This document shows, one piece after another, positions 43,011 through 60,963 of a stretch of DNA of 64,000 bases. Numbering within the stretch: the stretch's first letter is position 1; the number at the start of each line of letters is the position of its first letter. The translations under genes and the position numbers were made by a program. The notes beneath the pieces are model-generated. The model saw nothing but the letters and a program-made list of their open reading frames with translations, searched no databases and was not told the DNA's origin. This DNA is from Bradyrhizobium sp. SSBR45G (GTDB lineage Bacteria > Pseudomonadota > Alphaproteobacteria > Rhizobiales > Xanthobacteraceae), in contig NZ_BSCT01000017.1 of assembly GCF_030159255.1 (NCBI RefSeq), positions 1 to 64,000 of the forward strand. The letters are read 5' to 3'.

Positions 43011-43898
43011 ATGGATGATCATGAGCAGGGCTATTTCACCGAAGAAAACTCCGCCGAGGTCGTGATCGGCCGCAACAAGAACGCCGGGGATGCGCGGCTG
43101 AAGGAGGTGATGGCGGTCATCACCCGCAAGCTGCACGAGGCGGTGAAGGAAATCGAACCCACCCAGAAGGAGTGGTTCGAAGCGATCATGTTCCTGACCC
43201 GCACCGGGCAGATGTGCACCGACTGGCGGCAGGAGTTCATCCTGCTCTCCGACACGCTCGGCGTCTCGATGCTGGTCGACGCGATCAACCACCGCAAGCC
43301 GGCCGGCGCCTCGGAGAGTACGGTGCTTGGGCCCTTCTACGTGCATGATGCGCCGGAGTTGCCGCTCGGCAGCAACATCTGCCTCGACCACAAGGGCGAG
43401 GACATGGTGATCTCCGGCATCGTCCGCGACACGGCAGGGCGGCCCATCCCGAACGTGAAGCTCGACGTCTGGCAGACCAACGACGACGGCTTCTACGACG
43501 TGCAGCAGAAGGGCCTGCAGCCCGACTTCAATCTGCGCGGCGTGTTCCGCACCGACGAGGCTGGCCGCTACTGGTTCCGCGCGGTGAAACCGCGCTTCTA
43601 TCCGATCCCCGACGATGGCCCGGTCGGCCAGCTGCTGGGCAAGCTCGGCCGGCATCCGTTCAGGCCCGCGCATCTCCACTTCATCATATCCGGGGATGGC
43701 TTCGAGACGCTGACGACCCATATCTTCGACCCCGACGATCGTTACATCGACTCCGATGCGGTGTTCGGCGTGAAGAAGAGTCTGCTCGCAAAGTTCGAGA
43801 AGATCGATGATCCAGAGCGGGCGCGGCAGTTCGCGTTTGCGAATCCGTTCTGGGAGACGAAGTTCGACTTCGTGCTTGCGCCCGAGAAGAAAGGCTAG
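43011..43898 (+). CDS. Hydroxyquinol 1,2-dioxygenase (intradiol)
   Basis: 295 residues with GAGAGGAAG upstream of the ATG. The N-terminal dimerisation domain (residues 30-100) precedes GPFYVHDAPE and the beta-sandwich. All four Fe(III) ligands are in place: Y162 (DDGFYDVQQ), Y197 (KPRFYPIP), H221 and H223 (RPAHLHFII). LGSNICLD and the long N-terminus are typical of the hydroxyquinol subgroup. It cleaves 1,2,4-trihydroxybenzene to maleylacetate, which the reductase at 35436 then reduces. It is last in the island. Residue numbering is in register with the ligand-deficient paralogue at 34567, indicating an old duplication without indels in the core. Confidence 0.93.
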   Translation: MDDHEQGYFTEENSAEVVIGRNKNAGDARLKEVMAVITRKLHEAVKEIEPTQKEWFEAIMFLTRTGQMCTDWRQEFILLSDTLGVSMLVDAINHRKPAGASESTVLGPFYVHDAPELPLGSNICLDHKGEDMVISGIVRDTAGRPIPNVKLDVWQTNDDGFYDVQQKGLQPDFNLRGVFRTDEAGRYWFRAVKPRFYPIPDDGPVGQLLGKLGRHPFRPAHLHFIISGDGFETLTTHIFDPDDRYIDSDAVFGVKKSLLAKFEKIDDPERARQFAFANPFWETKFDFVLAPEKKG

Positions 43899-44389
43899 GC
43901 GCCCGATCGTCGTAGGCGCCTCGCCTCGCCGGCGAGTCGCGCAGGTTCGGGCCACCAATGAGCAAATGTTCGCCCATGTTCCGTCCCGCTGCAGTCGACT
44001 GCCGAGGGGGCATTCAAGATTTCGCCCGACTCCAGTCACCGCGCCGCTCGGTTCGCTCGCGGGTCAGAGCGGCGAACGCCATATTTCGTGCGCTACCTTA
44101 AAGATATTCCAGCGGGGCGCGCGGCAAATTCGATTGCTGCCGCGCGCGATCCTCAGCATCATACCGACCATCAGATGTTTGGAGTGATGACGTCCTTGTC
44201 GTTTCGACAGCAGCGGGACTCGTCATTTTTCGGAACCGCCATTGATGCTTCAGAGGAGCAAGAGGTTCACGCACCAGTCGTGCGTGCTTCTCCGCTTGTC
44301 TGAATGTTTCCAGATTTGTCCATGTTGGGTCATGGAGCTCGACGCCGCTCGTAACCGCAGCGGTGCGGGCGGCCGAGTCCGATTCGAAA
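43899..44389. other. Intergenic region between the hydroxyquinol and siderophore loci
   Basis: About 490 bp without a convincing gene. The left end has GC-rich short repeats (AGGCGCC twice, CTCGCC/GGCGAG) that may end transcription of the catabolic operon. The right half is less GC-rich and may hold the promoter for the PepSY gene. No Fur, Irr or RirA consensus was recognised. Confidence 0.45.
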
Positions 44390-45586
44390 ATGGCTCGCTG
44401 GCGCGATCGGCCGCGCCACGAGAGGGTGGTGAAGCAGGTAGGTTCGAGCGCAATGCGGCTGTGGGTACAAGTTCACACGTGGACGTCGCTGATCAGCATG
44501 GTCTTTCTGCTGATGCTGTGTCTGACCGGGCTCCCGCTGATCTTCCATCAGGAGATTGATCACTATCTCGAGGACGAGATCTCCGCGCCTGAGATGCCAT
44601 CGGGCACGCCGCTTCTGCCGCTCGACCGCCTGATCGCATCCGCGCAGCAGCGGCTTCCTGAGCAGCATGTGTTGTTTGTTGCGCCGAAGGAGGCCGAATC
44701 GATCGCCGTGGTCACGATGTCGCCGACGGCCATACCCGTTCCCGGCCAGTTTCATCGCCTGACGGTGGACGCCCGGACTGGCGCCGTTCTCGGCGAGGAG
44801 GGGCCGCATCAGGATGTCATGGATGTCATCCTGCGGATCCACAGGGACATGTTCACCGGCCTCCCCGGTGAGCTGTTTCTCGGCCTGATGGGCCTGGTCT
44901 TCGCCGCGTCCATCATCTCGGGCGTCGTGATCTACTGGCCGTTCATGAAGCGGCTTCAATTCGGCACGGTCCGGAACCGCTCCGCACGCCTCAGATGGCT
45001 CGACCTGCACAATCTGCTCGGCATCGTCACCGTGAGCTGGGCTCTCGCGGTGGGGCTGACGGGCACCATCAACACGCTTGCCGTTCCGCTGTTCGATCTC
45101 TGGCGCGCCCAGACCATGCCGGCGCTGCTCGCGGCCTATCAGGGCAAGCCGCTCGCGGAGGCGAAGTCCGTCGGCGGCGCGGTCGATGCCGTACGCGCGG
45201 CGTTTCCGGATCGACTGGTGGCGTTCGTGACCATGCCGACAACGGCGCGGTTCGGCAGCCCGCAGCATCTGATCGTCTGGACCAAGGGCGGCACGCCGTT
45301 CACCGCACGCATGTTCCAGCCCGTTCTGGTCGATGCGAATGACAGCGCCAAGATGGTGGCGCCCGGGGTCTCTTGGTATCTGCGCGCGCTGCAAGTGTCG
45401 CGGCCGCTGCACTTCGGTGACTATGGCGGGCTGCCCCTGAAGATCATCTGGGCGTTGCTCGATGTTATCACGATCATCGTGCTGAGCAGCGGCCTTTATC
45501 TGTGGGTTGCAAAACGATGGGGCAGCAAGCGGCGGCTCGCGACAAGTGCGGCCGCAACGGTGGCGCCGGTGACGGTGTCGCCATGA
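44390..45586 (+). CDS. PepSY-associated membrane protein, candidate ferrisiderophore reductase
   Basis: 398 residues from ATG 44390; GTG 44363 and ATG 44453 are alternatives and none has a strong ribosome binding site. Four membrane helices are visible: WTSLISMVFLLMLCLTGLPLIF, FLGLMGLVFAASIISGVVIYW, LLGIVTVSWALAVGLTGTINTL and IIWALLDVITIIVLSSGLYLWV. Conserved histidines (VHTW near helix 1, RIHRDMF, DLHNLLG, RPLHFGDYGG) are those of PepSY_TM proteins such as FoxB/PiuB, which are thought to bind haem and reduce Fe(III)-siderophores at the inner membrane. The next gene overlaps by 4 nt, and a TonB receptor follows, supporting that role here. Confidence 0.85.
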   Translation: MARWRDRPRHERVVKQVGSSAMRLWVQVHTWTSLISMVFLLMLCLTGLPLIFHQEIDHYLEDEISAPEMPSGTPLLPLDRLIASAQQRLPEQHVLFVAPKEAESIAVVTMSPTAIPVPGQFHRLTVDARTGAVLGEEGPHQDVMDVILRIHRDMFTGLPGELFLGLMGLVFAASIISGVVIYWPFMKRLQFGTVRNRSARLRWLDLHNLLGIVTVSWALAVGLTGTINTLAVPLFDLWRAQTMPALLAAYQGKPLAEAKSVGGAVDAVRAAFPDRLVAFVTMPTTARFGSPQHLIVWTKGGTPFTARMFQPVLVDANDSAKMVAPGVSWYLRALQVSRPLHFGDYGGLPLKIIWALLDVITIIVLSSGLYLWVAKRWGSKRRLATSAAATVAPVTVSP

Positions 45587-45852
45587 GGCCGCCCACAGCA
45601 TCGCCGACGCCGTCGGCGCGCATCGCGCAACTGTCGACATGGCAGGTGTTTCGCGCGCCGCTGCTGATCGGCCTGGTCGCGGCGGCCGGCTTGGCATTCG
45701 GGCTGCTTGGCGACGGTCTCTGGGATGGCCTGTGCTGGCTCGGATTATCGATCCCGATCCTGTTGTCGCTGATCTATGGCGCGGGATGGCGTGCCGGTTT
45801 CAAGTCCGTGGCGCAGGGCGCTCAGTCCGAAGCGCGCGACGCGCCTCACTGA
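45583..45852 (+). CDS. Small two-helix membrane protein
   Basis: 89 residues from ATG 45583, which overlaps the PepSY stop (ATGA). Two hydrophobic segments (APLLIGLVAAAGLAFGLLG and LCWLGLSIPILLSLIYGAGW) are predicted membrane helices, with a Pro/Ser-rich cytoplasmic N-terminus. No family name is recognised. Coupling to the PepSY gene suggests a partner in iron reduction or transport. Confidence 0.75.
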   Translation: MRPPTASPTPSARIAQLSTWQVFRAPLLIGLVAAAGLAFGLLGDGLWDGLCWLGLSIPILLSLIYGAGWRAGFKSVAQGAQSEARDAPH

Positions 45853-46521
45853 CGGATCCCTCTGCTCCCGCATCGGCAGCAGGCGTCTCTCTCCCTCTCT
45901 CGCGCGCGTCTCGAATCCTCGCGCCGCACGGGCCGTCGTCCTGCCGCATCACTTGCGGCCTCATTGCTGCCCGCGGCAGGGCCGCGACCGCTCTCCGTCG
46001 ATTCTCTCATTCCCGCGCATGGGTCATGGCCGCGTCGTAGCGGCCGGTCTGTTCGTACGACCATCAGCGGTTGGGGGCGGCCAAGTTGCGTGCGGCATTA
46101 TGCATCGAGAGCAGATCTCGTCGATCAGTCCAGCTCTGATCGCATCGACGAAAACATTCAGAAACACGCATCGCGTAGTCCGCCATGACGCGGGCCGCGG
46201 TCGCACGATTTCGTGACGTATTTGAAGCGAGATTGAATCAAGAATGGAAATACAGTTAGTTGTATCTCGTCGAGATCTCGGCGCGTTGGTTGGTCTGCTC
46301 TTCGTTTGAGTCATGCGACCAGAATGGCGCGTTGCGAAGCGATGCGCGCGAATCACAGCAGCGCATGCTCTTCTTTGGAAGGCTTCGAATTAGTCGCTCC
46401 GCAAAAAATCACTCTGAAAATCCAATCCGTTGAATCGCGCGAGCCGACGGAATTATCGCTCGTTAGATGAGTTCTACGCGGTACGACGCCATCCTCAAAT
46501 ACCTGTGTGTTAGGAGCGCCG
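45853..46521. other. Intergenic region upstream of the TonB-dependent receptor
   Basis: About 670 bp. The right 300 bp are clearly AT-richer than the surroundings (for example around 46200-46270 and 46390-46500), as expected for a promoter region. I looked for Fur, Irr (ICE) and RirA boxes and saw no confident match. Minus-strand frames at 46024-46356 and 46353-46634 look spurious. Confidence 0.45.
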
Positions 46522-48879
46522 GTGAACCAAGTTGGAGCTTGGGATGATCGGGGTGTCGGAATGGTTTGTCGTGTGAAGGATAGAGATTTCAGGTTGCCGA
46601 TTTCGTTGGGGCTCGTGAGCTCGTTGGCTCTCACGTTGGGAGTCGGGGGCGTTCAGCAGGCATCTGCTCAGACCAAGCTGCCTGACGTGACGGTGGATGC
46701 ACCGAAGCAGAAGCCACGGCAGACGGTTCAGCGGACGCAGGCGACGTCGACACGGAACGTGCAGCGTCGCGTCGCCGCCCGCAATCTGCCTCCAAGGGCG
46801 CCGGTTCCCTACGTGACACCCTCGACCGGCACTGTCGGCGCGCCACCGTCGCCCTATGCCGGCGGCCAGGTCGCGAGCGGCGGCGGGCTCGGACTGCTCG
46901 GCAATCGCGGCGTGATGGACACGCCCTTCAACCAGACGAGCTTCACGTCGCAGCTGATCCAGAACCAGCAGGCCCGCACGATCCGCGATGTGCTGATCAA
47001 CGATCCCTCCGTGCGCGCGGTGCAGGCGGCCGGCGGTGGGTCAGACGGCCTGTTCATCCGCGGCTTCTACTACGACAGCGGCGACTATGGCTTGAACGGC
47101 CTCGCCGGAATCGCGCCCTATTACTCCACCGGCGCGAACTTCATTGAGCGCGTCGAACTGCTCAAGGGGCCGGCCGCTCTGCTCAACGGCATGACGATCG
47201 GCGGCACGGGTGCCTCGAGCGGCGGTGCCGTCGGCGGCAGCGTCAACCTCGTCACAAAGCACGCTCCGCTGGAGGACGTCACGCAGTTGACGACCACTTA
47301 TGCCTCGAAGTCGCAGCTTGGTGAGCAGATCGATGTCAGCCGCCGCTATGGTGAGCACAAGGAATGGGGCGTGCGGCTGGACAGCACCTATGCGAACGGC
47401 GATACGGCCTGGAACCGTCAGCACGACGAGTTCGGCAATGCTCATCTCGCGGTCGATTATCACGGGGAAAACGTCCGGGTTGATGCCGATGTCGGCTATC
47501 AAGCCGACAAGCTGAACCCCCCGCTGCGCTTTTTCGGCGTCGGTCCTGCGGTCACCAGCATTCCGGCGCCGCCGTCAGCCGGCACAAATTTCCAGGTGCC
47601 GTGGGCCTATTATGCGCCGACGGATTTCTTCTCGACGGTGAAGGGGGAGGTCGACCTCAATGACAAAATCACGGCATATGCCGGCTTCGGCTATCATGAC
47701 AGCAATATCAACTATCGGTATCCATCTCCGACTCTTTTGAGCAACGCGGGAGGGCTGTCCGGGACGCCGGGAACTGCAAGCGAAACCTACAAGACCTATG
47801 CTGGCGAAGCCGGCCTGCGCATGACCGCGGACACCGGCCCAATCAACCACGCCATCAATGTCGGCTATTCGATCACCGACCGGACGTATACCCAGCAGCT
47901 CGTGGTCGGGAAGGCCGCACCCTGGAGTCTCTACACCGAGCCGACAGATGTCGCGCTGCCGACATTCTCTACGACGCAGGCGAATCAGGTGGTCGGCGCA
48001 AACCTCTGGAGCATCGGTGTCTCGGACACGATGTCGCTGCTCAACAAGCGGATCCAGCTCACGGTCGGCGTCCGTCGTCAGACGGCGGGGACCGAGGTGA
48101 CAAATCTTCTCGCTGCAGCGTCGAGCCGACCATTCGAGGACGTGTCGGTGTGGACGCCGGCCTACGCGCTGGTCGTGAAGCCGGGCGAGCATGTCTCACT
48201 CTATGCCAACTACATCGAGGGACTGCAGACTCCGACGGTTGTCGCCTCCGGCTACACCAACACCGGTCAGGTGCTTCCGATGGGGCAGACCAAGCAGGTC
48301 GAGACCGGAATCAAGGTGGACTTCGGCCGCATCACGACGACGCTGAGCGCGTTCGACATCTCGCGGCCGAGCGTCATCAATGTCGCTTCGACCTCCGGCG
48401 CTTTGACGCAGGTGTTGAATGGTGTTCAGCGTAACACCGGTGCGGAGTTCAACGTGTTCGGAGAGGTCATGCCGACGTTCCGGCTTCTGGGAGGCTTCGC
48501 CTACATTCATGGCGTGCAGGAGAAGACAGCAAGCGCCGCCACCGACGGCAAGCGCGCGATCGGTGTGCCCGAGCTGACGGTGAACCTCGGTGCCGAATGG
48601 GATACGCCGTTCGTGCGTGATCTCACGCTGACCGGACGAGTCGTCTATACGGGAGCACAGTATGTCGACACGGCTAACAAGCTCTCCTTGCCGGATTGGA
48701 CGCGCGTCGACCTGGGTGCGCGCTACACGTTCAAGTCGCCGTGGAACGGCAAGCCGATCGTCGTACGCGGCAGCGTCGAGAACGTCTTCAATAAGGCGTA
48801 TTGGGCGTCGGCCTACAGCGGCGTGATCACCCTGGGCGCGCCGCGAACCTATCTGGTCTCGACGACCTTCAACTTCTGA
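46522..48879 (+). CDS. TonB-dependent siderophore receptor
   Basis: 785 residues from GTG 46522, chosen because AGGAG lies 5 nt upstream; ATG 46561 is the alternative. A signal peptide ends near QQASAQ (residue 50) and is followed by a Pro/basic linker (51-105) without an STN signalling domain. The plug domain (about 105-240) has TIRDVLINDPSVRAVQAAGGGSDGLFIRGF and FIERVELLKGPAALLNG. The rest is a 22-strand beta-barrel ending in aromatic TFNF, as outer-membrane proteins do. VFNKAYWASAYSGVITLGAPR is the typical C-terminal box. The resemblance is to ferrichrome/ferrioxamine-type receptors. It lies between iron-reduction genes and an NRPS cluster, so it probably imports the chelate made by that cluster. 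Confidence 0.93.
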   Translation: MNQVGAWDDRGVGMVCRVKDRDFRLPISLGLVSSLALTLGVGGVQQASAQTKLPDVTVDAPKQKPRQTVQRTQATSTRNVQRRVAARNLPPRAPVPYVTPSTGTVGAPPSPYAGGQVASGGGLGLLGNRGVMDTPFNQTSFTSQLIQNQQARTIRDVLINDPSVRAVQAAGGGSDGLFIRGFYYDSGDYGLNGLAGIAPYYSTGANFIERVELLKGPAALLNGMTIGGTGASSGGAVGGSVNLVTKHAPLEDVTQLTTTYASKSQLGEQIDVSRRYGEHKEWGVRLDSTYANGDTAWNRQHDEFGNAHLAVDYHGENVRVDADVGYQADKLNPPLRFFGVGPAVTSIPAPPSAGTNFQVPWAYYAPTDFFSTVKGEVDLNDKITAYAGFGYHDSNINYRYPSPTLLSNAGGLSGTPGTASETYKTYAGEAGLRMTADTGPINHAINVGYSITDRTYTQQLVVGKAAPWSLYTEPTDVALPTFSTTQANQVVGANLWSIGVSDTMSLLNKRIQLTVGVRRQTAGTEVTNLLAAASSRPFEDVSVWTPAYALVVKPGEHVSLYANYIEGLQTPTVVASGYTNTGQVLPMGQTKQVETGIKVDFGRITTTLSAFDISRPSVINVASTSGALTQVLNGVQRNTGAEFNVFGEVMPTFRLLGGFAYIHGVQEKTASAATDGKRAIGVPELTVNLGAEWDTPFVRDLTLTGRVVYTGAQYVDTANKLSLPDWTRVDLGARYTFKSPWNGKPIVVRGSVENVFNKAYWASAYSGVITLGAPRTYLVSTTFNF

Positions 48880-48901
48880 GACCGTAGATCGATTGTCGAG
48901 A

Positions 48902-48938
48902 AGCAGGCCGTCGCACGGCAAACGTGCGGCGGTCTGCT
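48902..48938 (+). terminator. Hairpin terminator after the receptor gene
   Basis: A 16-bp stem with two G-U wobbles: AGCAGGCCGTCGCACG (48902-48917), loop GCAAA, CGTGCGGCGGTCTGCT (48923-48938), 22 bp after the receptor stop. There is no long T-tract. It suggests that the receptor and biosynthetic genes are separate transcripts. Confidence 0.6.
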
Positions 48939-49171
48939 CGTCTTCAGGGCCACAGACCTGCTCTGCGACAATCAGATGAAAATTGTTAGTTTGTATTCTG
49001 ACGCGATCGGCGTGATCTCGATCTGATCGACTGCATCCTTATGTTGAATTGCTGATCCGACGTTACCTTGGAGAGATTAAAAACTGTCATCGACGGTATC
49101 CTTTTGACTGTCATTCTCAACTGCATTACTCGTAGTTCACCGCCGCCGCTTGTTAGTAGGAGTATCCGGGC
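48939..49171. promoter_or_regulatory. Probable promoter region of the NRPS operon
   Basis: AT-rich gap before the MbtH gene. A TTGACT hexamer followed after 17 nt by TACTCG is a weak sigma-70-like candidate near 49107-49135. A preceding TCATTCTCAACTGCATTAC stretch is loosely reminiscent of iron-regulated promoters, but I cannot assign a regulator. Confidence 0.35.
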
Positions 49172-49402
49172 ATGATGGTCTTCGACCGAGACGATGTCAC
49201 CTTCACCGTCGTCGTGAATCACGAAGAACAATATTCCATTTGGCCGACGTTCAAGAGCATCCCCAATGGGTGGAACGCGGTCGGCGTGACCGGAAGCAAG
49301 AAGGAATGCCTGGACCATATCGAGCAGGTATGGACCGATATGCGGCCGCTCTCGCTTCGCAAGTTCATGCAGGACAATCCGGCGGGATCAGCGGAAGCCT
49401 GA
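49172..49402 (+). CDS. MbtH-like protein
   Basis: 76 residues with AGGAG 9 nt upstream. MbtH proteins bind NRPS adenylation domains and are needed for their folding or activity. The family signature NxEEQYSIWP (residues 16-25) and the C-terminal half GWNAVGVTGSKKECLDHIEQVWTDMRPLSLR, with the invariant tryptophans, are complete. It is the first gene of the NRPS operon, 20 bp before the thioesterase gene, and presumably serves the adenylation domains of the two NRPSs downstream. Confidence 0.96.
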   Translation: MMVFDRDDVTFTVVVNHEEQYSIWPTFKSIPNGWNAVGVTGSKKECLDHIEQVWTDMRPLSLRKFMQDNPAGSAEA

Positions 49403-49422
49403 CGCGAAGGAGGGCGGCTGCA

Positions 49423-50151
49423 ATGCGCCTCATCTGTTTGCCGTATGCGGGAGGCAGCGCGATGATCTATGCGCGCTGGAGGCGGCAGCTTCCGTCGTCG
49501 ATCGATGTCGTTCCGTTGGAGTTGCCTGGGCGTGGGGTGCGGATGGACGAGCCGTTGCACACGGATCCGGCGGCATTGGCCGACCAGCTTGCGGTCGAGC
49601 TGGCCCGCGAGCCATTGGCAATGCCCTACGTTCTGTTTGGTCACAGCCTCGGCGGCTTGATCGCTTACGAGGTCGCGCAGAGGCTGTGCGCGCTGGGAGC
49701 GCCCAGGCCGAAGATGCTGCTTGTGTCCGGGACGGAAGCGCCGGCCATGCGCGACGGCAGCCGGTGGCTGGATCCGCTCAGCGACGATGCTCTGCGCGAT
49801 GAGCTTCTGAGACTGAAAGGAACGCCACCGCAAGCTCTGGAAAATGCGGAGATCATGCGGGGCGCGCTGCCGGTCCTGCGCGCCGACTTCCTGATGTGCG
49901 GCAACTACGTCTATCGGACGCGGCCGCCGCTGCGCTGTCCAATCCATGTCTTCGGGGGAGATCAGGACGAGACACGCTTGGAGGCGCTGGATGCCTGGCG
50001 TGCCGAAACATCGCTGGCGTTCGGGCTCGATATGCTGCCGGGAGACCACTTCTTCATTCACACGCGGCAAGCCGAGCTGTTGCGGCGGATCGCCGCACTA
50101 TTAGCGCCCGTGACGCGCTCGCAGGTCGCTGCCGTCGGCGCGGAACTCTGA
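49423..50151 (+). CDS. Type II thioesterase
   Basis: 242 residues with AAGGAGG upstream. The N-terminus LICLPYAGGSAMIYARWRRQLP, catalytic serine S75 in FGHSLGGL, aspartate in GGDQDE (D180/D182) and H209 in GDHFFIH form the alpha/beta-hydrolase triad of GrsT-like editing thioesterases. It removes misprimed acyl groups from carrier domains. It is not the chain-releasing enzyme, which is not in the window. Placement between mbtH and the hydroxylase supports a role in this NRPS line. Confidence 0.94.
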   Translation: MRLICLPYAGGSAMIYARWRRQLPSSIDVVPLELPGRGVRMDEPLHTDPAALADQLAVELAREPLAMPYVLFGHSLGGLIAYEVAQRLCALGAPRPKMLLVSGTEAPAMRDGSRWLDPLSDDALRDELLRLKGTPPQALENAEIMRGALPVLRADFLMCGNYVYRTRPPLRCPIHVFGGDQDETRLEALDAWRAETSLAFGLDMLPGDHFFIHTRQAELLRRIAALLAPVTRSQVAAVGAEL

Positions 50152-50224
50152 TCTGAACACAGAGCCAGCCGCGGCTGGCGCAGAAATGTTGATGCCCTAG
50201 TCGGGGCGGAGCTGAGGACAAGTG

Positions 50225-51184
50225 ATGTTCGCAATGCAACCTAAGATAGACAATGATGCGTTGCCATTCCTGCTGCGGGCCGACGGCAAGCAGCCGCTCG
50301 CCGAGGCTGCGACCGAGTGTCGCGATATGATCGAGCGCCAGCTGTACGCGAGTGGCGGAATTCTCTTTCGCGACTTCCAGCTCGACGGCGCCGAAGCATT
50401 CCGGAGCTTCGCAGCCGGTTTCGGTCATCCGCTGCTGACTTACGAATTCGGCTCCACGCCGCGGACGCAAGTCAGCGCTGGTGTCTACACGTCGACGGAA
50501 TATCCGCCGCATCAGAGCATCCCATTGCACAACGAGCAGGCCTATACGCGCGATTGGCCGATGAAGATCTGGTTCTACTGCCAGCAGCCGGCGCAGCAGG
50601 GTGGCGAGACGCCTGTTGCCGACAGCAGGCTCATCCACCGCGACATGCCCGCGGCGATTCGCAAGCGTTTTGCAGACAAGGGCGTCATGTATGTCCGCAA
50701 CTATGGCAGCGGCCTCGATGTCGACTGGCGGCAGGTCTTCGGCACCGAGTCCAAGGCAGAGGTCGAGCGGTATTGCGCGACCCATTCGATCGTCTGCGAA
50801 TGGAAGGATGGCGACGAGCTGCGGACGCGGCAGGTCTGCCAGGGCATTGCGGTGCATCCCGTCACCGGTGACACCGTGTGGTTCAACCAGGCGCATCTGT
50901 TCCATGTCTCCAGCCTCGCACCTGACGTGCGTGAGAGCCTGCTCGACATCGTCGGCGACCCGCTCGAGCTGCCACGCAACGCATTCTATGGCGACGGGTC
51001 GCCGATCGACGACGAGACGCTGACAACGGTGCGTGGCGTTCTCGAGCGGCACAAGATCGTCTTTCCCTGGCAGGCCGGCGACGTCGTGATGCTCGACAAC
51101 ATGCTGACGGCGCATGCGCGTGAGCCTTTCAAGGGCCCCCGCAGGGTGATCGTTGCGATGGCGCAAGCCCATCGGATTCACTGA
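50225..51184 (+). CDS. TauD/SyrP-like Fe(II)/2-oxoglutarate dioxygenase, probable aspartyl beta-hydroxylase
   Basis: 319 residues from ATG 50225 (GAGG 7 nt upstream; an adjacent GTG at 50222 is in frame). The TauD fold is shown by IPLHNEQAYTRDWP, with iron ligands H102 and E104, and MLTAHAREPFKGPRR, with the second His (H297) and the 2-oxoglutarate arginine (R306/R307). HxE in place of HxD, and the phrase FYCQQPAQQGGETPVADSR, fit the SyrP branch, which hydroxylates carrier-bound Asp at the beta carbon. The first adenylation domain of the following NRPS reads as Asp-specific. The product is therefore expected to contain beta-hydroxy-Asp, a hydroxycarboxylate iron ligand. Confidence 0.9.
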   Translation: MFAMQPKIDNDALPFLLRADGKQPLAEAATECRDMIERQLYASGGILFRDFQLDGAEAFRSFAAGFGHPLLTYEFGSTPRTQVSAGVYTSTEYPPHQSIPLHNEQAYTRDWPMKIWFYCQQPAQQGGETPVADSRLIHRDMPAAIRKRFADKGVMYVRNYGSGLDVDWRQVFGTESKAEVERYCATHSIVCEWKDGDELRTRQVCQGIAVHPVTGDTVWFNQAHLFHVSSLAPDVRESLLDIVGDPLELPRNAFYGDGSPIDDETLTTVRGVLERHKIVFPWQAGDVVMLDNMLTAHAREPFKGPRRVIVAMAQAHRIH

Positions 51185-51240
51185 GCCTGGACCCGTCGAG
51201 CCCCTCGATCGAACGTCACGCTGCTATCGGATATCTGGAC

Positions 51241-60962
<9,722 letters not shown>

Positions 60963-60963
<1 letters not shown>

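Noticed and set aside
45853..46521. Fur, Irr or RirA box before the TonB receptor
   Set aside because: AT-rich sequence is present, but no segment is close enough to a consensus to call by eye.
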